Source of the DNA: Perca fluviatilis | Lineage: Eukaryota; Chordata; Actinopteri; Perciformes; Percidae | Direction: 5' to 3' | DNA: 64,000 bases | Assembly: GCF_010015445.1 (NCBI RefSeq) | Contig: NC_053116.1 | Span: 28,116,285 to 28,180,284 of the forward strand | Shown: one piece after another, positions 11,176-23,185 of the stretch | Numbering within the stretch: the stretch's first letter is position 1 | Layout: each line of letters opens with the position of its first letter | The notes under the pieces: model-generated | Seen by the model: the letters and a program-made list of their open reading frames with translations, nothing else | Database searches by the model: none | Told to the model about the DNA's origin: nothing | Program-made: the position numbers and the translations under genes

Positions 11176-11817
11176 GCATGTGTTTTTTAGTTAGTTAACC
11201 TTACTTTAACCATACTGTAGTTTCTCTTCTCAAACTCTTATTGGGTGTGTTATTGAAGGTTTGCAATAAAAAATGAAATGTGGCTTATTGTCTGTCCAAA
11301 TGTCTGTTGCAGTGTTTTGATATCACTGTGTAGTCTTGATGATCACTGTGTACTGTACAGTCTATCTTTTCATGTGGGTTTGTTGGTAAATAGTTTATAA
11401 GTAATTAATAGTAAATAAGTTAATTAGATGGACAGCAAACAAGGAGGAGATCTCAAGTAATGACTGAAGACTACAGCAGCAGATCTATACAGACAATCTG
11501 CCAACTAAACACAGGAAGCCCACTTAACTCTATACATAGGAGACCTAATCAGTAAGAGGGGTACAGGCTGGAGGTAAGTGGCTGAATCAGTAGACTGGCA
11601 GGGCAGGAAAGATTCAACAAGGGCAACTAATGCAACTGAAGGTTGAGACATCTTTTCTATCTTTATGAAAAGCACTTGACACCAAAGAAAGAAAGAAAAA
11701 ATATGCACAAAGACAGACGCCCCATAATATTAGACCTGCACAGATACTGACATCTCTTGTCCTCTGTATACATATTAGTCTGTCGTCAACTCTTCATCTC
11801 TCTGTTTTTCTGTCCAG
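11176..11817 (+). other. Intron segment
   Basis: AT-rich, no recognisable exon until the acceptor tctgtccag at 11811-11817. Confidence 0.4.
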
Positions 11818-11949
11818 GCTCCAAGGCAGTTCCTAGGCCAGGAGGTATTGGCAGTGCAGCAGCAGGTCAGCCTGGCATGGAGGGAGAAGGGATGTTGTCC
11901 AAGATCCTCCCTGGATCTGCTGCTGAGCAAGCCGGAAAACTGGGAGAAG
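11818..11949 (+). CDS. Internal exon of the unidentified low-complexity protein
   Basis: The acceptor is tgtccag and the donor GAAG|GTACAT. The exon takes one base from the preceding exon and donates one to the next. It encodes about 44 residues: a Gly/Ala/Pro stretch, then a more ordered, amphipathic-looking segment, EGMLSKILPGSAAEQAGKLG. Joined to the last exon this forms the conserved-looking C-terminus. I see no named domain. Such a tail could be a helix that binds membrane or a partner; that is inference. Confidence 0.75.
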
Positions 11950-12264
11950 GTACATCAAACAAATCACTTAATTACAGCACACTTTAAACGTGATTAAAAG
12001 TAATTGGGCCATGATATAATGAAAGACATCAATCATGTTGAAAACATGACTATTACTATTAATAATCACCATGTTAATAATCTCATACTTTTTGGAGAAA
12101 GGCACTTTCCAAACTAGATAGTTACTTTACTTAATTACTTTCCCTGAATAATAACCCATGGATACATTACTGAACTGGCCTAGTGGTCACAGGGGCCCAA
12201 TGGTTCACCGGGCACCTGGTGACTGTTAACGTTTTTTTTTTGGATAGTCAATCAAACACAGACA

Positions 12265-12804
12265 TGCAATGGACTACAGAGAGTCCATATGACTACAAAT
12301 AGACACAAAATGACTGCAGAGACAAGCAAAACTACAAGGAGACACAAAATGACTGCAGAGAGACCAAACGTAATTACAAAGACAGACAAAATGACCACAG
12401 AGAGACAAAAAGTGACTAGAAAGAGACACAAAATGACTACAGAGGGACAAAAACCAACTTCAAAGAGACAAACATCTACAGAGAGACAAAAACTGACTAC
12501 AAAAAGACACAAATGACTACTGAGGAAGTACAAAAGAGATAAAATTCAACTACAAACAGACAAAAAGTAACGACAAAGAGACACAAATGACTACAGAGAG
12601 ACAAAAAGTGACAACAGAGACACAAAACGACTACAGAGAGACAAAAGTGACTACAAAGAGATAAAACGTGACTAGAAAGAGATACAAAATGACTACAAAG
12701 ATACACAAATGCCTACAGAGAGACCAAAAATGATGCCAGAGACACAAAAAGGTGACACTAGAGACAAGACACTAGACAACTACAAAGAGACACAAAACGA
12801 CTGC
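12265..12804. repeat. Degenerate minisatellite of about 20-40 bp units
   Basis: Many imperfect copies of a unit like GACTACAGAGAGACAAAAAT with variants (ACAAAGAGACACAAAATGAC). It gives artificial open frames on both strands (Thr/Lys/Arg-rich on +, Leu/Cys/Val-rich on -). It lies in the intron before the last coding exon. Confidence 0.88.
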
Positions 12805-13062
12805 CACATCCATGTAATGACCATGACATTGCAAAGCCCGTCTTAATAGTAACTCATTAGAGTGCTATCAAGTTGCACAACAACCAAACAAAAAAATTAC
12901 ATGCCTTCATCCTACAATGTACTGCCCATCATTAACTTGATCATTAAGAATGCAAACATAATTTTACCTTCGTGAGATGTGAGTTTTACTACTAAGTCGC
13001 TTTGTTCTTACCCCTGAGTTAACATATATTTAACCTCTTTTGTCTTGTCCACTTTTCTCCAG

Positions 13063-13103
13063 CTATCACCGGTTTTGGCAAGAAGTTCACCTCTTTATTC
13101 TGA
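13063..13103 (+). CDS. Last coding exon: C-terminus AITGFGKKFTSLF and stop
   Basis: The acceptor is ttttctccag. The first two bases complete an Ala codon begun in the previous exon; the frame then reads ITGFGKKFTSLF and TGA at 13101-13103. Phase continuity across four exons is the main evidence that this is a real gene end. A strong donor (AAG|GTACGT) follows only 15 bases after the stop, at 13118/13119, so the mRNA may be spliced within its 3'UTR. Family not recognised; a basic-aromatic C-terminal tail is all that can be stated. Confidence 0.72.
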
Positions 13104-13147
13104 GGTGCTAAGATTAAGGTACGTATTTACCTTTGTTCCTTTCTCCT

Positions 13148-13690
13148 ATTCAATTCAATTCAATTGTATTTATAATATCAAATCATAACAAGAGTTATCT
13201 CAAGACACTTTACAGATAGAGCATGTCTAGACCACACTCTATAATTTACAAAGACCCAACAATTCCAATAATTTCCCCAAGTGCCAGCATGTAGTGCAAC
13301 AGTGGCGAGAAAAAAACTTCCTTTTAGGCAGAAACCTCGAGTGGTGAGGAAAAACGTCCTTTTAGGCAGAAACCTTGGACAGACCCAGGCTCTTGGTAGG
13401 CGGGCATCTGCCGCTGCCGGTTGGGGGTATGGTGAACAGTGGCAATTATAGTAACAATAGAGATAATGGAACTATGACTAGAAATACAGTAGTAGTTGTA
13501 GCAGATCAGGGCATAGTAGGGAGTGTAGCAGGGAGTGTAGCAGGGTGCCGAGCAGGACCACGGCAGCAGCTGCAACCATTTTTTAGGTGCCACCCTAATC
13601 CAAGGAAAACTGCGAGGCAAGAAAACATAAGGAATCCATATCCCAATAAGTCCTATGTATCCCAATAAGACAAGACAAGACAAGACAACT
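13148..13690 (-). mobile_element. Noncoding fish retroelement tail with (CAATT)n and (CAAGA)n ends
   Basis: It begins with tandem CAATT units and the LINE-like tail tatttataatatcaaatc, and ends with repeated CAAGA near 13680. Inside is a duplicated block containing CTTTTAGGCAGAAACC (near 13322 and 13362). The architecture matches a common dispersed noncoding repeat in fish; orientation is inferred from the 3' tail. No protein is coded. Confidence 0.65.
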
Positions 13691-14983
13691 CCTTCATAAA
13701 AGAAGCAGCACTGAAAACACACTAGGAAACTATAAGGTGATTTATTATCTACTTGGGCTTTTATTTTATGGGAAAACTTGTAGCTGAGGTTGTTTCATTC
13801 AAATCAGCTTACCTCAAGCTGTTTAAAAGCATCAGTTTGCCATTTAACTCTATTTAATTTATTGTCTTGTTTTTCCCTGAGTTGAAGATTGTTTTCATTA
13901 TTTATAAACTTCTCGTAGATCTTTTATGTAGAACTCCCTTAACACAGAAGTCATAATTCAGTTTATAAAATCTACCCAACAGCATGACTGTACATATGAA
14001 AAGAATCACAAGATACAGGGTAATCATCAGACAATCGCAGTATTTTTGGTCAATAATTCATGTACAAGGAGCTGAAATTATTATTTTTTTCCTTCAGTGA
14101 ACAAGTGCATCTCAACATTAGGTATTAAAATAAATCTCTGAGATGCAGCTTGTTCAAAGTCTACTGGGATGTTGACAGATAGCTACAGCGTGTTGTGTTT
14201 TGACTCTTATAGGCAGCAGAGAGTGGGTGGCTTAAAGTGGTTTACTCAGAACAGGCAGTGTGTTCCTAAAAGCAGTGTGTCTATGTCTGAGTGTTTGTGT
14301 GTTTTCTTCTCTGTCTGAGTTTCTTGTTTGTGGTCCTCTAGCTGCTCTGCTCTGAATGTGCAGGGTGAACATTTTATATTGACAGTGGCAACTTATTCCT
14401 GCTATGACGCACTGTCTACATCAAGCAGAATGAGTGTTTACACAGCAGGTTATCACAGCTAAATACACATAGATGTGACGTAGCGGCGTTAAGTCAAGAG
14501 TACATATACTGTACACACTACCACTACCAGAGCTGTGGACTTGACTGCTTTGAAATTTGATTTACTTGAGACTGGACTTCTGACTGGAATCAAGAAACCA
14601 AAAATAAGTCAAGTTTTGATGTTTTTCAAAATAAGACAGCGACAGACAAGCCTTGCCTCCCTGCACATTTCAAATATATTTTATTATTGGGCCTGTGCAG
14701 TGAAAATGCCCATGTTGTATCATGTTATTTACATGGACCACATTAAGGGATGTGAACAATTTCCAGCTTGACGTGCATTTTGCTTATTAACACATTTTTA
14801 AAGACCATTCTCAAATAAGGGGAGACTTCTTTAAATGGAGAATCCTACCCTGAATATGAAAATAACCTACCTGCTGTGTTTTTGAGGTCCAGCAACAACG
14901 CTGCTTTAATTAAGTACGTTTTTTTAACATGAAATGAAAAATAATATTAAATAAACTGACTGAATGTCTCTATGTATTTGCAG
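13691..14983 (+). other. Region downstream of the stop codon, no recognised element
   Basis: AT-rich. Either the first 3'UTR intron or intergenic. No coding exon supported; the 78-residue open frame at 14535 has no recognisable features. Confidence 0.4.
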
Positions 14984-15077
14984 GACTATGTAAATGTCGA
15001 ATGACAGAGTCACGAGGCCCCGTACCAGAAAAACCTGTGAAATTCCCCCTGCTTTTCTTTTACTAAGAAAGAGAGGA

Positions 15078-15117
<40 letters not shown>

Positions 15118-15143
15118 AACAGAGAGGAGAGCTGAGCATACTG
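14984..15143 (+). other. Possible noncoding exon downstream of the stop
   Basis: It has an acceptor (tatttgcag) and a good donor (CTG|GTGAGT). The interval contains a (GA)n run at about 15073-15113 and no long frame. If joined to the exon ending at 13118 it would be a 3'UTR exon. This rests on splice-site consensus only. Confidence 0.25.
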
Positions 15144-15168
15144 GTGAGTACTTACATTGTTATTTAAC

Positions 15169-15807
15169 CAGAGGTGGAAAGATTACTAGAACATTGTACT
15201 TTATATTACTCAATTAAAAGTAAAAAGTAGGTCAATAAAATGTACTCTTAGTAAACGTTATTGCATTACATTTTTTAAAGGAGCAGGGGGGATGGGAAAG
15301 GGGGGAGGGGGGTGGCTACACGTACACACTAGTGGAACAATATCAGCAACATGACCCCTCATGTTAACTACGCCGAGTTGCAACAATGCTTACCATATCC
15401 CAAAAGGCTGTGATCCTTAATTTGATGGCATTGTTATGCATTTGTACTGCTCCCTAAATACTAGGCCCCACCCGGGTGCAACCGTCGTTCTGCACCCTTC
15501 CCACCCGCTGGCGGCTGACCCTTGGACAATGAACGTAAACGTTTACAACATGTATCTGTGTCAGCTGAGTGTAGAGAGTTCAGCCGCAGACACACCTGCA
15601 GCTTGTTCTTTGCTGCAGCTGCTGATTTATCTCATGTGACTCTTGTTTTTACTCTGTAATGGATGCAACTTAAAATTTAGGAAAGTACGATACTTGTGAT
15701 AAAAAGTACTTAAGTAAAAGTAAAATTACAGATTTTTAAAAAGTAAGTACACACAAAAACAACTTTGTGAAAGTTTTTAAAGTTTTATTTTGTTACTTCC
15801 ACCCCTG
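15169..15807. mobile_element. Nonautonomous hAT-type element
   Basis: Ends are CAGAGGTGG... and ...CCACCCCTG, flanked by TATTTAAC and CATTTAAC (7 of 8 identical), the 8-bp duplication expected for hAT. 639 bp. The AT-rich interior with a GC-richer centre (about 15470-15600) codes for nothing recognisable. Confidence 0.75.
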
Positions 15808-16120
15808 CATTTAACCTGCAAACACTTTAAGTCTTAGTAGGTAATTGTATCTTCTACCACAGTTTCAGGCTAGGAACTGTGGCCAACCAACAGTCTGCAG
15901 CTTTTCATTCACCAGCTGTTTTCACTAATGACCATCAACCAGCAGATTATTAAAATCAGCTGCTGCAGTGGTTGAAATCCATGTTTGGTTGCAGAAACCT
16001 TTGAGCCTTTGGCCAGAGCCTGGTTCAATAGCATGCTTATGTCATATGGGAGTTGGTCATTGCAGTTTGAAAATGTATCAATATATCTATTAAAGTTGGG
16101 TTTAATTACCTTGAACAGGC

Positions 16121-16312
16121 TTAACCCTTGTGTTGTCTTCCCGTCAACCTTGAAAAAAACGTTTTTGACGCCTTTTTTTCACAGTTTGTTTTTGCTTTTT
16201 CCAACGTTTTAAATTGTTACATTTTTCTTCTACACATTTTCAGCGCTTATTTCTACGTCCCATATTTTCTGATATAAAACAAAAATTTAAAACGGGTCAA
16301 CACAAGGGTTAA
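16121..16312. mobile_element. Short piggyBac-type MITE
   Basis: 192 bp, TTAA at both borders with inverted ends CCCTTGTGTTG / CAACACAAGGG. TTAA plus a CCC start is the classic piggyBac signature. The interior is T-rich with no frame. Confidence 0.85.
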
Positions 16313-16966
16313 GCTGACATAAGGCATCCATGTTTGTTTGCTTTTCCAGCACTACTGTATCATTGCCCTTCAAGTAAGATTATCTTGACAGGTTAGCATG
16401 TTGCCACACCTTAAAGTATGCCCTGCTTTATTGTCATTTAAAAAAACAACTGGAACATCATTATGAAAAAATTAACATCATGCTGTATTAAGGAAGAACT
16501 TAAAACTTGTAATTGAGACCATAAACCCATTATGAAAATATTTACTGAGGTAATAAATCTAATGAGAAGTAGGGGCATTTCCCCATAGACTTCTATAGAA
16601 ACTGACTTATTTTTGCAACCAGTGGAGTCTCCCCCTGTTGGAAATTAGATTGAATGCAGGTTTAAGGCACTTCCACATTGGCTTTACTTTTCAGACCCGG
16701 ACGCTCCATCCGTTATATTTACAGTCTATGGTTTTGACATTTAACTTTATCGCATGTTGGATAATTTGCAAATAGTCTACCAAAAATAATGGTAAATATA
16801 TCCATATAACTTTATGCAGCACTCTGGGATTAACAACATATCCTGTGGGCACATTGGGAAACAGTGGAGTTTATGTCTGGTCCAATATTGTCCAACTATG
16901 TTTCAGGAGGTTGATGTTTCGATTAAGAAAAAAAACTTGTCATAATGCTGATGCTTCCTCTTGCAG
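16313..16966 (+). other. No recognised feature
   Basis: AT-rich noncoding sequence that ends in a pyrimidine tract and AG at 16965-16966. Confidence 0.4.
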
Positions 16967-17060
16967 CCAACAAGGACTGGAATCCTCTGGACACTTCATG
17001 TCTCAGGCCTGAGCACACACTGGCAGAGAGAACATGCTGCTTTCTCTGGCAGGCCAGACA
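16967..17060 (+). other. Possible noncoding exon downstream of the stop
   Basis: Acceptor cctcttgcag and a strong donor (ACA|GTAAGT). Two reading frames happen to be open across it, but neither connects to the coding exons without passing the TGA at 13101. A 3'UTR exon or an exon of another transcript is possible. Confidence 0.25.
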
Positions 17061-17667
17061 GTAAGTTACTTTTAACTTTGCCTAACTTATTGTGGTCTTA
17101 AACCACACTGTACATTTTTAGTGTAAAATTCTAAACATTTACTTTGTAGTGTGTGTTTAACTGTTAGGATAATAATGATTTTATTTCCCACATATTGCTG
17201 TATGCCACAGTGTCCTTCTTAATACTACCACTAGGAGGCATCTAAAAGCCGGAGATGTTCAAAGAACATAGGCACTTTAAAAGAATTACACTTTTATACT
17301 TTGTAATGCTGTGTGAAGTGATCGGCTGCAAAACTGGAAAGTTAGCTAGCACTGACAAATTATTTATTTTCAAGGCTGATGAATAAGCTATTAAAACATA
17401 ATTTAGAACATCATTGGACACTAAAGCTCTCAACTGAAACCCACAATTTATGTGTATGTAGGTTTTGCGTCATCCGGATCAAATGATCTTGCAGAATGTG
17501 GAAAATGATTGCTTTTAAGTGAAGGATTTAGCTCTAAAAACCTATATGACTTGTTATAGTTACACACTTTTCTGTAGTTTGGATCCAGATGTGTACCACA
17601 TGATTGGTTGATATACAATCTTTGAACAAACACCAACACAGGAAATTATTTAGAGAAATTGAAGGTT
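17061..17667 (+). other. No recognised feature
   Basis: AT-rich noncoding sequence up to the LINE insertion; no exon or element supported. Confidence 0.4.
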
Positions 17668-17682
17668 TCCTGTTGAGTTTTT

Positions 17683-18263
17683 TTTTTTTTTAAGTTTTGT
17701 TACAACAAATTAACAATTCACCATAAGGACACATTGGGCTTGTATACACCCACCCCCCTCCCCCCACCCATGAAAATATTAGAGGGTGATCAACTTAAGC
17801 AATATTGAAAAAATTAAAACAACAATAAAGAAATAATAAATAAAATAAGGTAACAAAAGAAAATAAACAAACCAAGATCTACAGAACTCAAGTTATTCAC
17901 ATTGATATCCGGGGCACTAACATGCATATGGACAGCACAGGATATAAAAATATAAGATCAATAAACAATGCCATGATATAATCAGCAGACCGTTCAGTAC
18001 TACACGTCCAACACTGCTAGCCACGTACCGAAATCTTCACTCAGCCATAAAGTCATCAGGGGCCAAAGCATCAAGGCGACTAAGGAAAGGTTGCCATATC
18101 AACATAAATTTGTCAGCTGACCCCTTGACAGAATACCTTATTTTCTCTAATTTAATAAAATACAGCATGTCCCTTACCCACTGCGCAAATGTTGGGGGAT
18201 TACAATCTTTCCACCTGATCAAGATTTGTCGTCGGGCTATCAGTGTGGCAAACGACAGAAGTC
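17683..18263 (-). mobile_element. 5'-truncated L1-like LINE with poly(A) and 15-bp target duplication
   Basis: The insertion is flanked by perfect TCCTGTTGAGTTTTT copies (17668-17682 and 18264-18278). Its minus-strand 3' end starts with a T-run on the plus strand, i.e. a poly(A) tail. The minus-strand frame near its 5' end encodes the C-terminal tail of an L1-type ORF2 (ARRQILIRWKDCNPPTFAQW, then LEKIRYSVKG). The reverse-transcriptase core was lost by 5' truncation. This is a textbook target-primed insertion. Confidence 0.9.
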
Positions 18264-18278
18264 TCCTGTTGAGTTTTT

Positions 18279-21200
18279 GACCTCCACATGCAGTACACAG
18301 TCCTGCCAATGGTGTCACACTATCCCACTGATCAACGGGTGTTGGTAGCACGCTAATATATGCTGCAGTGTGCCAACAAATGCAGAGAAGAATACTTCAA
18401 GCTAGTACACGTTAGATGTAAACAATGCTGGATTTATTATACTTTAAATCTTAGCTTTGCAAATGTTTAATGAGGAAATATATTCAACACATTTGTTAGA
18501 TACACACAATGCATGTCAGTGAGTAAATATAACTTGTTTGTTTATGAGAAAACTCCACAGGGCACCTTTAAAAACAACAGCAATATTAATCTCCCCCTTA
18601 TGAAACAAATCTTGTACTCTGAGCACAAAGCACCATTTTAATTTACGTATCACTTTGTCTTCAGGGCACATCATGTGGAGACAAGCTGCCTGTGTTGCTT
18701 GTTCCTCCAGATCAGACTGAAGCCAGTTTTGTCGCTGCTTCTGTGTTTTTGCAGCTGTTGTGTTGTGGCCTGCTCCTGAAAGAGTTTAAAAGCCTGCATT
18801 CAGCTTGGCCAGAAATAAATCCACAAAAGTCATTATTTTTTCCAAATGCATGCCAAGGATTTATGAACCACTGTCTGACTTTAACCTATTAGAGTAAATT
18901 GACAATGTAACATCAAACAAAGAGGTTCAGAATCAGGCTTGTAGCTCTTTTAATGAACCAAAGTATCAAAGTAATGTAAAACACTGGTCAGAAATGAAAC
19001 TAGCATCAGTGTCTTCAAGGTATATTTAAGGGTTTATTTATATTCACGTTGATAACAACATCACAGAAGTCAGAATTATTGTGACGAACACCTAAAGATC
19101 TCACAACCTAAATATAAATCTGTGAGACAAAATCCTATAAACAACACTGAAAATATGAAGAAAAAAACTCCTCCTAAGTGGTTATGCCAACTTCGTCAAA
19201 CCGTGCTTGAGTATTGGCTATAATTTGCTATTCACGTGAATTAGCTTCAACACCTTAATGAGTGTTACAAATACAGTATTTGTTGCATAAAGGTTCAGAA
19301 GTAGAGGTTTAATGTATCACATATTTATCTTTTGTATATCTCTGAAAAATGTTGTGATGTCCTTGTGTGATTACAGTCAACTATTTAAGTCACGGTTGCT
19401 ACGACAGTTGCTACAACATTAGTTAGCTTACTAATCATCAAGTGGTAATCATGCATTATTTGCCAAGAGCAGGTTTTGTAGGGCAGTAAATAAAATAAGT
19501 TGACAGTGAATGTTTTGCAGACACGTTCAACATGAACAGGCATTAGCTAATACAAAACATATTGCAAATTAGTCATCTATGATTGTAATGTTTAGGAGGC
19601 AGGTTTGAGGGAATGTCAGGTCATTTCATGCCATGTGGCTCTGACACAGGGTGTAGATGTGTTTTTTGTGAGTTGGGGCAGTAAAAATAGAATCAGCAAT
19701 AGGAAAATCTATTGTTATTTTTCATTGGAAATCTTAGCCTTGGTGCAGTGGGTTTTGAAGCTTTTGATGCACAATGGGGAGATCAGCAGGCATTGATGTT
19801 GCTGCTGTATTTCAGAGCATGCACATGTGCCATAAAAGATAATGTACTGAGCCTGGACTCTGTGTGTTTCTGTGTGCTGTGCAGCCATGCGCTGACTAAG
19901 TGCCTCATGTGACTCTCTCTCCTCCCACACTCTACCGCTGCTGTCAAACATCACTGCTTTTTTTCCTCTTCTTCTTTTGCTCTCACTTTCTCACTTTCCT
20001 GCTATCTCTCCTCTCTCTGTAGAATTTCACTTTCTCATTCGCTTTCTCTCTCTGCACGTCTTGTCTTGTTTCTTCTACACTGTAAAGGATCTCCCCCTTT
20101 TTTGTTCTCTGTTTCTGCCATTTCTACTTTCATTCCCCCACCCATTATATGCTGTAGCTTAAAAAAAAAAAAAAATCCCAGTACACAAACATGTGTCCAT
20201 ACTGTGTGTCCTTTTGGCCACATGATGTTTTTCCCCCTCCCTCCATCTCTCTGTGAGTCAGCTAGCTGCTTGTTGCATACCAGCCCTTTGTGTTCACTAT
20301 ACCAGATTAAGTCTAGTTCTGGGCACAATAATATACAGCATGTTTGGAGCAGTTAATCTGGGTCAGGCACAGTGGGAGAGAAAACCAGAAGGCAGTGATT
20401 CTAAAAAAGATGTATACAGTGTATATTCATTTGGGAAACATACTGGACCTACTAGGAAACAGGAGTTCATGGAGGGGGGCGAAAACAACCGGTAAATATG
20501 AATAGACTCCCAAAGCTTTAAAGGTCTGATACATAATTTTAAACATGGTTATAAAAATAAAACATTTGGCAAATAATTAATAAATAGTGTGTATTTTATG
20601 GTTATTTACAAATGTTAGTTACACGCAAATCACCCAAATATTACTAAATAAATGTGTGTACCAGTGAGTTTTACAGGTTTAGGCAATGGAAACTACATCC
20701 TGCATTGGCAATGGATGCTGAACCTAAATCAACATGCAGCATATTTGCATTTAAATGTAATTTACAGGACACAGGTGATGCTAGTGTCTGGGGTACACAG
20801 GTGTTTTGCATTGGGCCTAATTACTGCAGTGTCTATATATACACTGAGGTGCTCTCTCACTCTGTTTGCCCTGTTAGCCTGATGCAGGGTGTAGGTGTAT
20901 GACCAAACACAAGAAAGAAAAAGAAAGAGTGTGCAGCTCCCAGTTTGCAGAATGAGTTATATTTGACCAATACAAAGACAAAAAACACTAAAGCATTACT
21001 AGTTTGAACAATGAAAGGCCTCTACCTCAGGGGTGTGCAGAAAATTTGAAGTACCAGATTATACAAGTGACTTCACTCTTGTGTCATTTAAGGGCAGCAA
21101 AGTACTAAACATTTTTATTGTTATCATGACTTTAGGTTGATGAGGCTGCTTACCCTTACTGCACATAGTATATACACCGCTGCCTGGTACAGCTGGTTCA

Positions 21201-21941
21201 TGCTTGAAATACTTAGTAAAACAACGCACTCATTTTGAGTCCATTTTTTTGCAACCGTTTTGTTGCAACAGGATTTTCACACTATTTTCTTGACTAAAAA
21301 AACACTTTTTACTCTTGCTTCTGCTTCCACTATCATTACTGCTCCTTGTAGTGAGATGTAGGAAGATCTGAGGATTGAACCTTCCTGTAATGGATAAATG
21401 AAATACACTGACTGGATGCTCACATATAGTACAAAGATGCATGACATACAGATACCAGCGTGATTTGGGGTTCCTAAACACAAATCATTGACATTGCTGA
21501 TTTAATTGAACAGAAAAATGTTGATTCAACAAAATCTTTGTCAGATCTACATGATAAATTGGAAAATAAAATGGACTTTAAGGGAAAACTCAAGAGAAGG
21601 CATGGTTTTATTTCGCCAAAACTTGATTTAAATGTCAGTACGGTATACTATATAGATTTCCTAGGCTTATCCACCATCTAGTGGCCAACTTTATTTTTTA
21701 CAGTTTTACAACTCTATACAGCATTCACCTTCATTTGAGTAGAGAGGCTCCCTAAGTGTTTTTGGCATTCAAAAAAACAGGACCCCAAACTACATTCTTT
21801 GACTACATATAACTTACAAGCAGCTTTAAGACAACCTGGCATATTCAGACTCACAGTGCTAAATCAGATCATTCATTTTGTGTATTCTCCCCTGTCCTGC
21901 CTATTCTATTCGGTGTTGCTATCAATTGAATAGGTGTCGGC
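18279..21941. other. No recognised gene or element
   Basis: About 3.7 kb of AT-rich DNA. It includes a pyrimidine-rich zone at about 19910-20160 and a poly(A) run near 20161. The short open frames here lack recognisable domains. Confidence 0.4.
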
Positions 21942-22330
21942 CTAGTCTATATCGACAACGTTTCATTTACGGAATTGTTTCAGTGCCGGAGTTTCTGCCA
22001 GATGTCCCTCATTTCTGGTCGGATGTCCGTCACCTTCCGCGGGGTCTCTGCAGGGTAAATCCAGACAGCTAGCTAGACTATCTGTTGAATCTGTTTACTC
22101 TTGCACGACTAAAACAACTTTTAAACGTACGCATCCACCAAAACAAGTTCCATCCCGGGGCTCTTTTGCAGAGGCACCGTTATCCGTCCAGTGCTGCCTA
22201 AGACTATTCTGATTGGTTTAAAAGAATGCCAATAAACCAAAGCACGTTTTCTCCTATCCCAGAATGTGTGTGGACTAGCCAGACCCTTCTTCGCAGCACT
22301 GTGGAGGAAGGTCTGGCAATGTGAGGCTAG
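21942..22330. mobile_element. MITE family A, copy 1
   Basis: Ends carry CTAGTCTAT... and ...GAGGCTAG. The interior shares blocks such as AGACAGCTAGCTAGACTATC, GATTGGTTTAAA, ATGCCAATAAACCA and GTGTGGACTAGCCAGACCC with 38433-38784, 40564-40802 and (inverted) 47974-48195. No coding frame. Confidence 0.75.
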
Positions 22331-23047
22331 TGTCAGCCCAATGCATTATCAACATTAATGGTTTGTGCACCCAGACATCGTTCATTTATTGAACTCCTGT
22401 GCTACAATTTTTTATTCTATAAATTATTCTAAAAATATTTCGAAGCACAGCAGTTGCTGTGTACTAAACTATGGTGTTCATATATGAGAAATATTCAAGT
22501 CTTATGTATTCTCTCTGTATTTTATATATATATATATAGTAAACAAGGTGAACAACAGTTACAGGTGGTCATTTTGATGGAGTGACAACTGTTGTCACTG
22601 TAATATACACATATCTTTTTTAAGCATACCGTATCAAAACGGTTGTGTTAAATAGTTTTGACTAAATTACCTTTTTTTTTTTTTTTACAGATCATGCCAA
22701 GCCAACACCCGTGTTTAGAAGGACTACCCTCTATCCAGTGTCCCTAGCCAAAGAATTGGTCTCCACCAAACTACCACAGAGTCCTAGAACCAACCTGTAG
22801 CAATTAGACACATCTCCGCTCCTTCATCACAAAAGAGCAACTGGCAGCCAAACATGACAGCAAAATTCAAGAAGTTTTTTTTTGGTTTTGCTGCTCTTCC
22901 TCCATGCCAGTAGAGGGAGCCTACTTGCATCACTGGAGATCTACACAACCGTTGAGGATGAGTAGAACCAATGGAAGCCATGTACCACCTCAGCCCTCCA
23001 TGTGGATTTTACACTGCAGCTTCAATGGAAGGAAATAAAAGGGAGGT

Positions 23048-23185
23048 GCAATTCTACTTCTCTATGCTGATGACTTCACCATTTATATGAGAGCTGCTTC
23101 TTCCTGCTTACAGGACATGGTAGCTTTACCACAGGCATGGTGGCATGCTAGGATCCTTGGTTTCACAGTCCTGTGCTCAAACTAG
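23048..23185 (+). pseudogene. Possible reverse-transcriptase fragment with a YADD box
   Basis: A 46-codon frame reads AILLLYADDFTIYM, then runs to TAG at 23183. YADD preceded by small hydrophobics and followed by hydrophobics is the LINE RT catalytic motif, and the spacing to a later GFTV resembles the L1-type pattern. It is short and stands alone, with no poly(A) or target duplication found, so chance is possible. Confidence 0.3.

Noticed and set aside
12265..12804. Open frames on both strands (Thr/Lys-rich and Leu/Cys-rich)
   Set aside because: They follow the minisatellite unit exactly and have no splice or start context.
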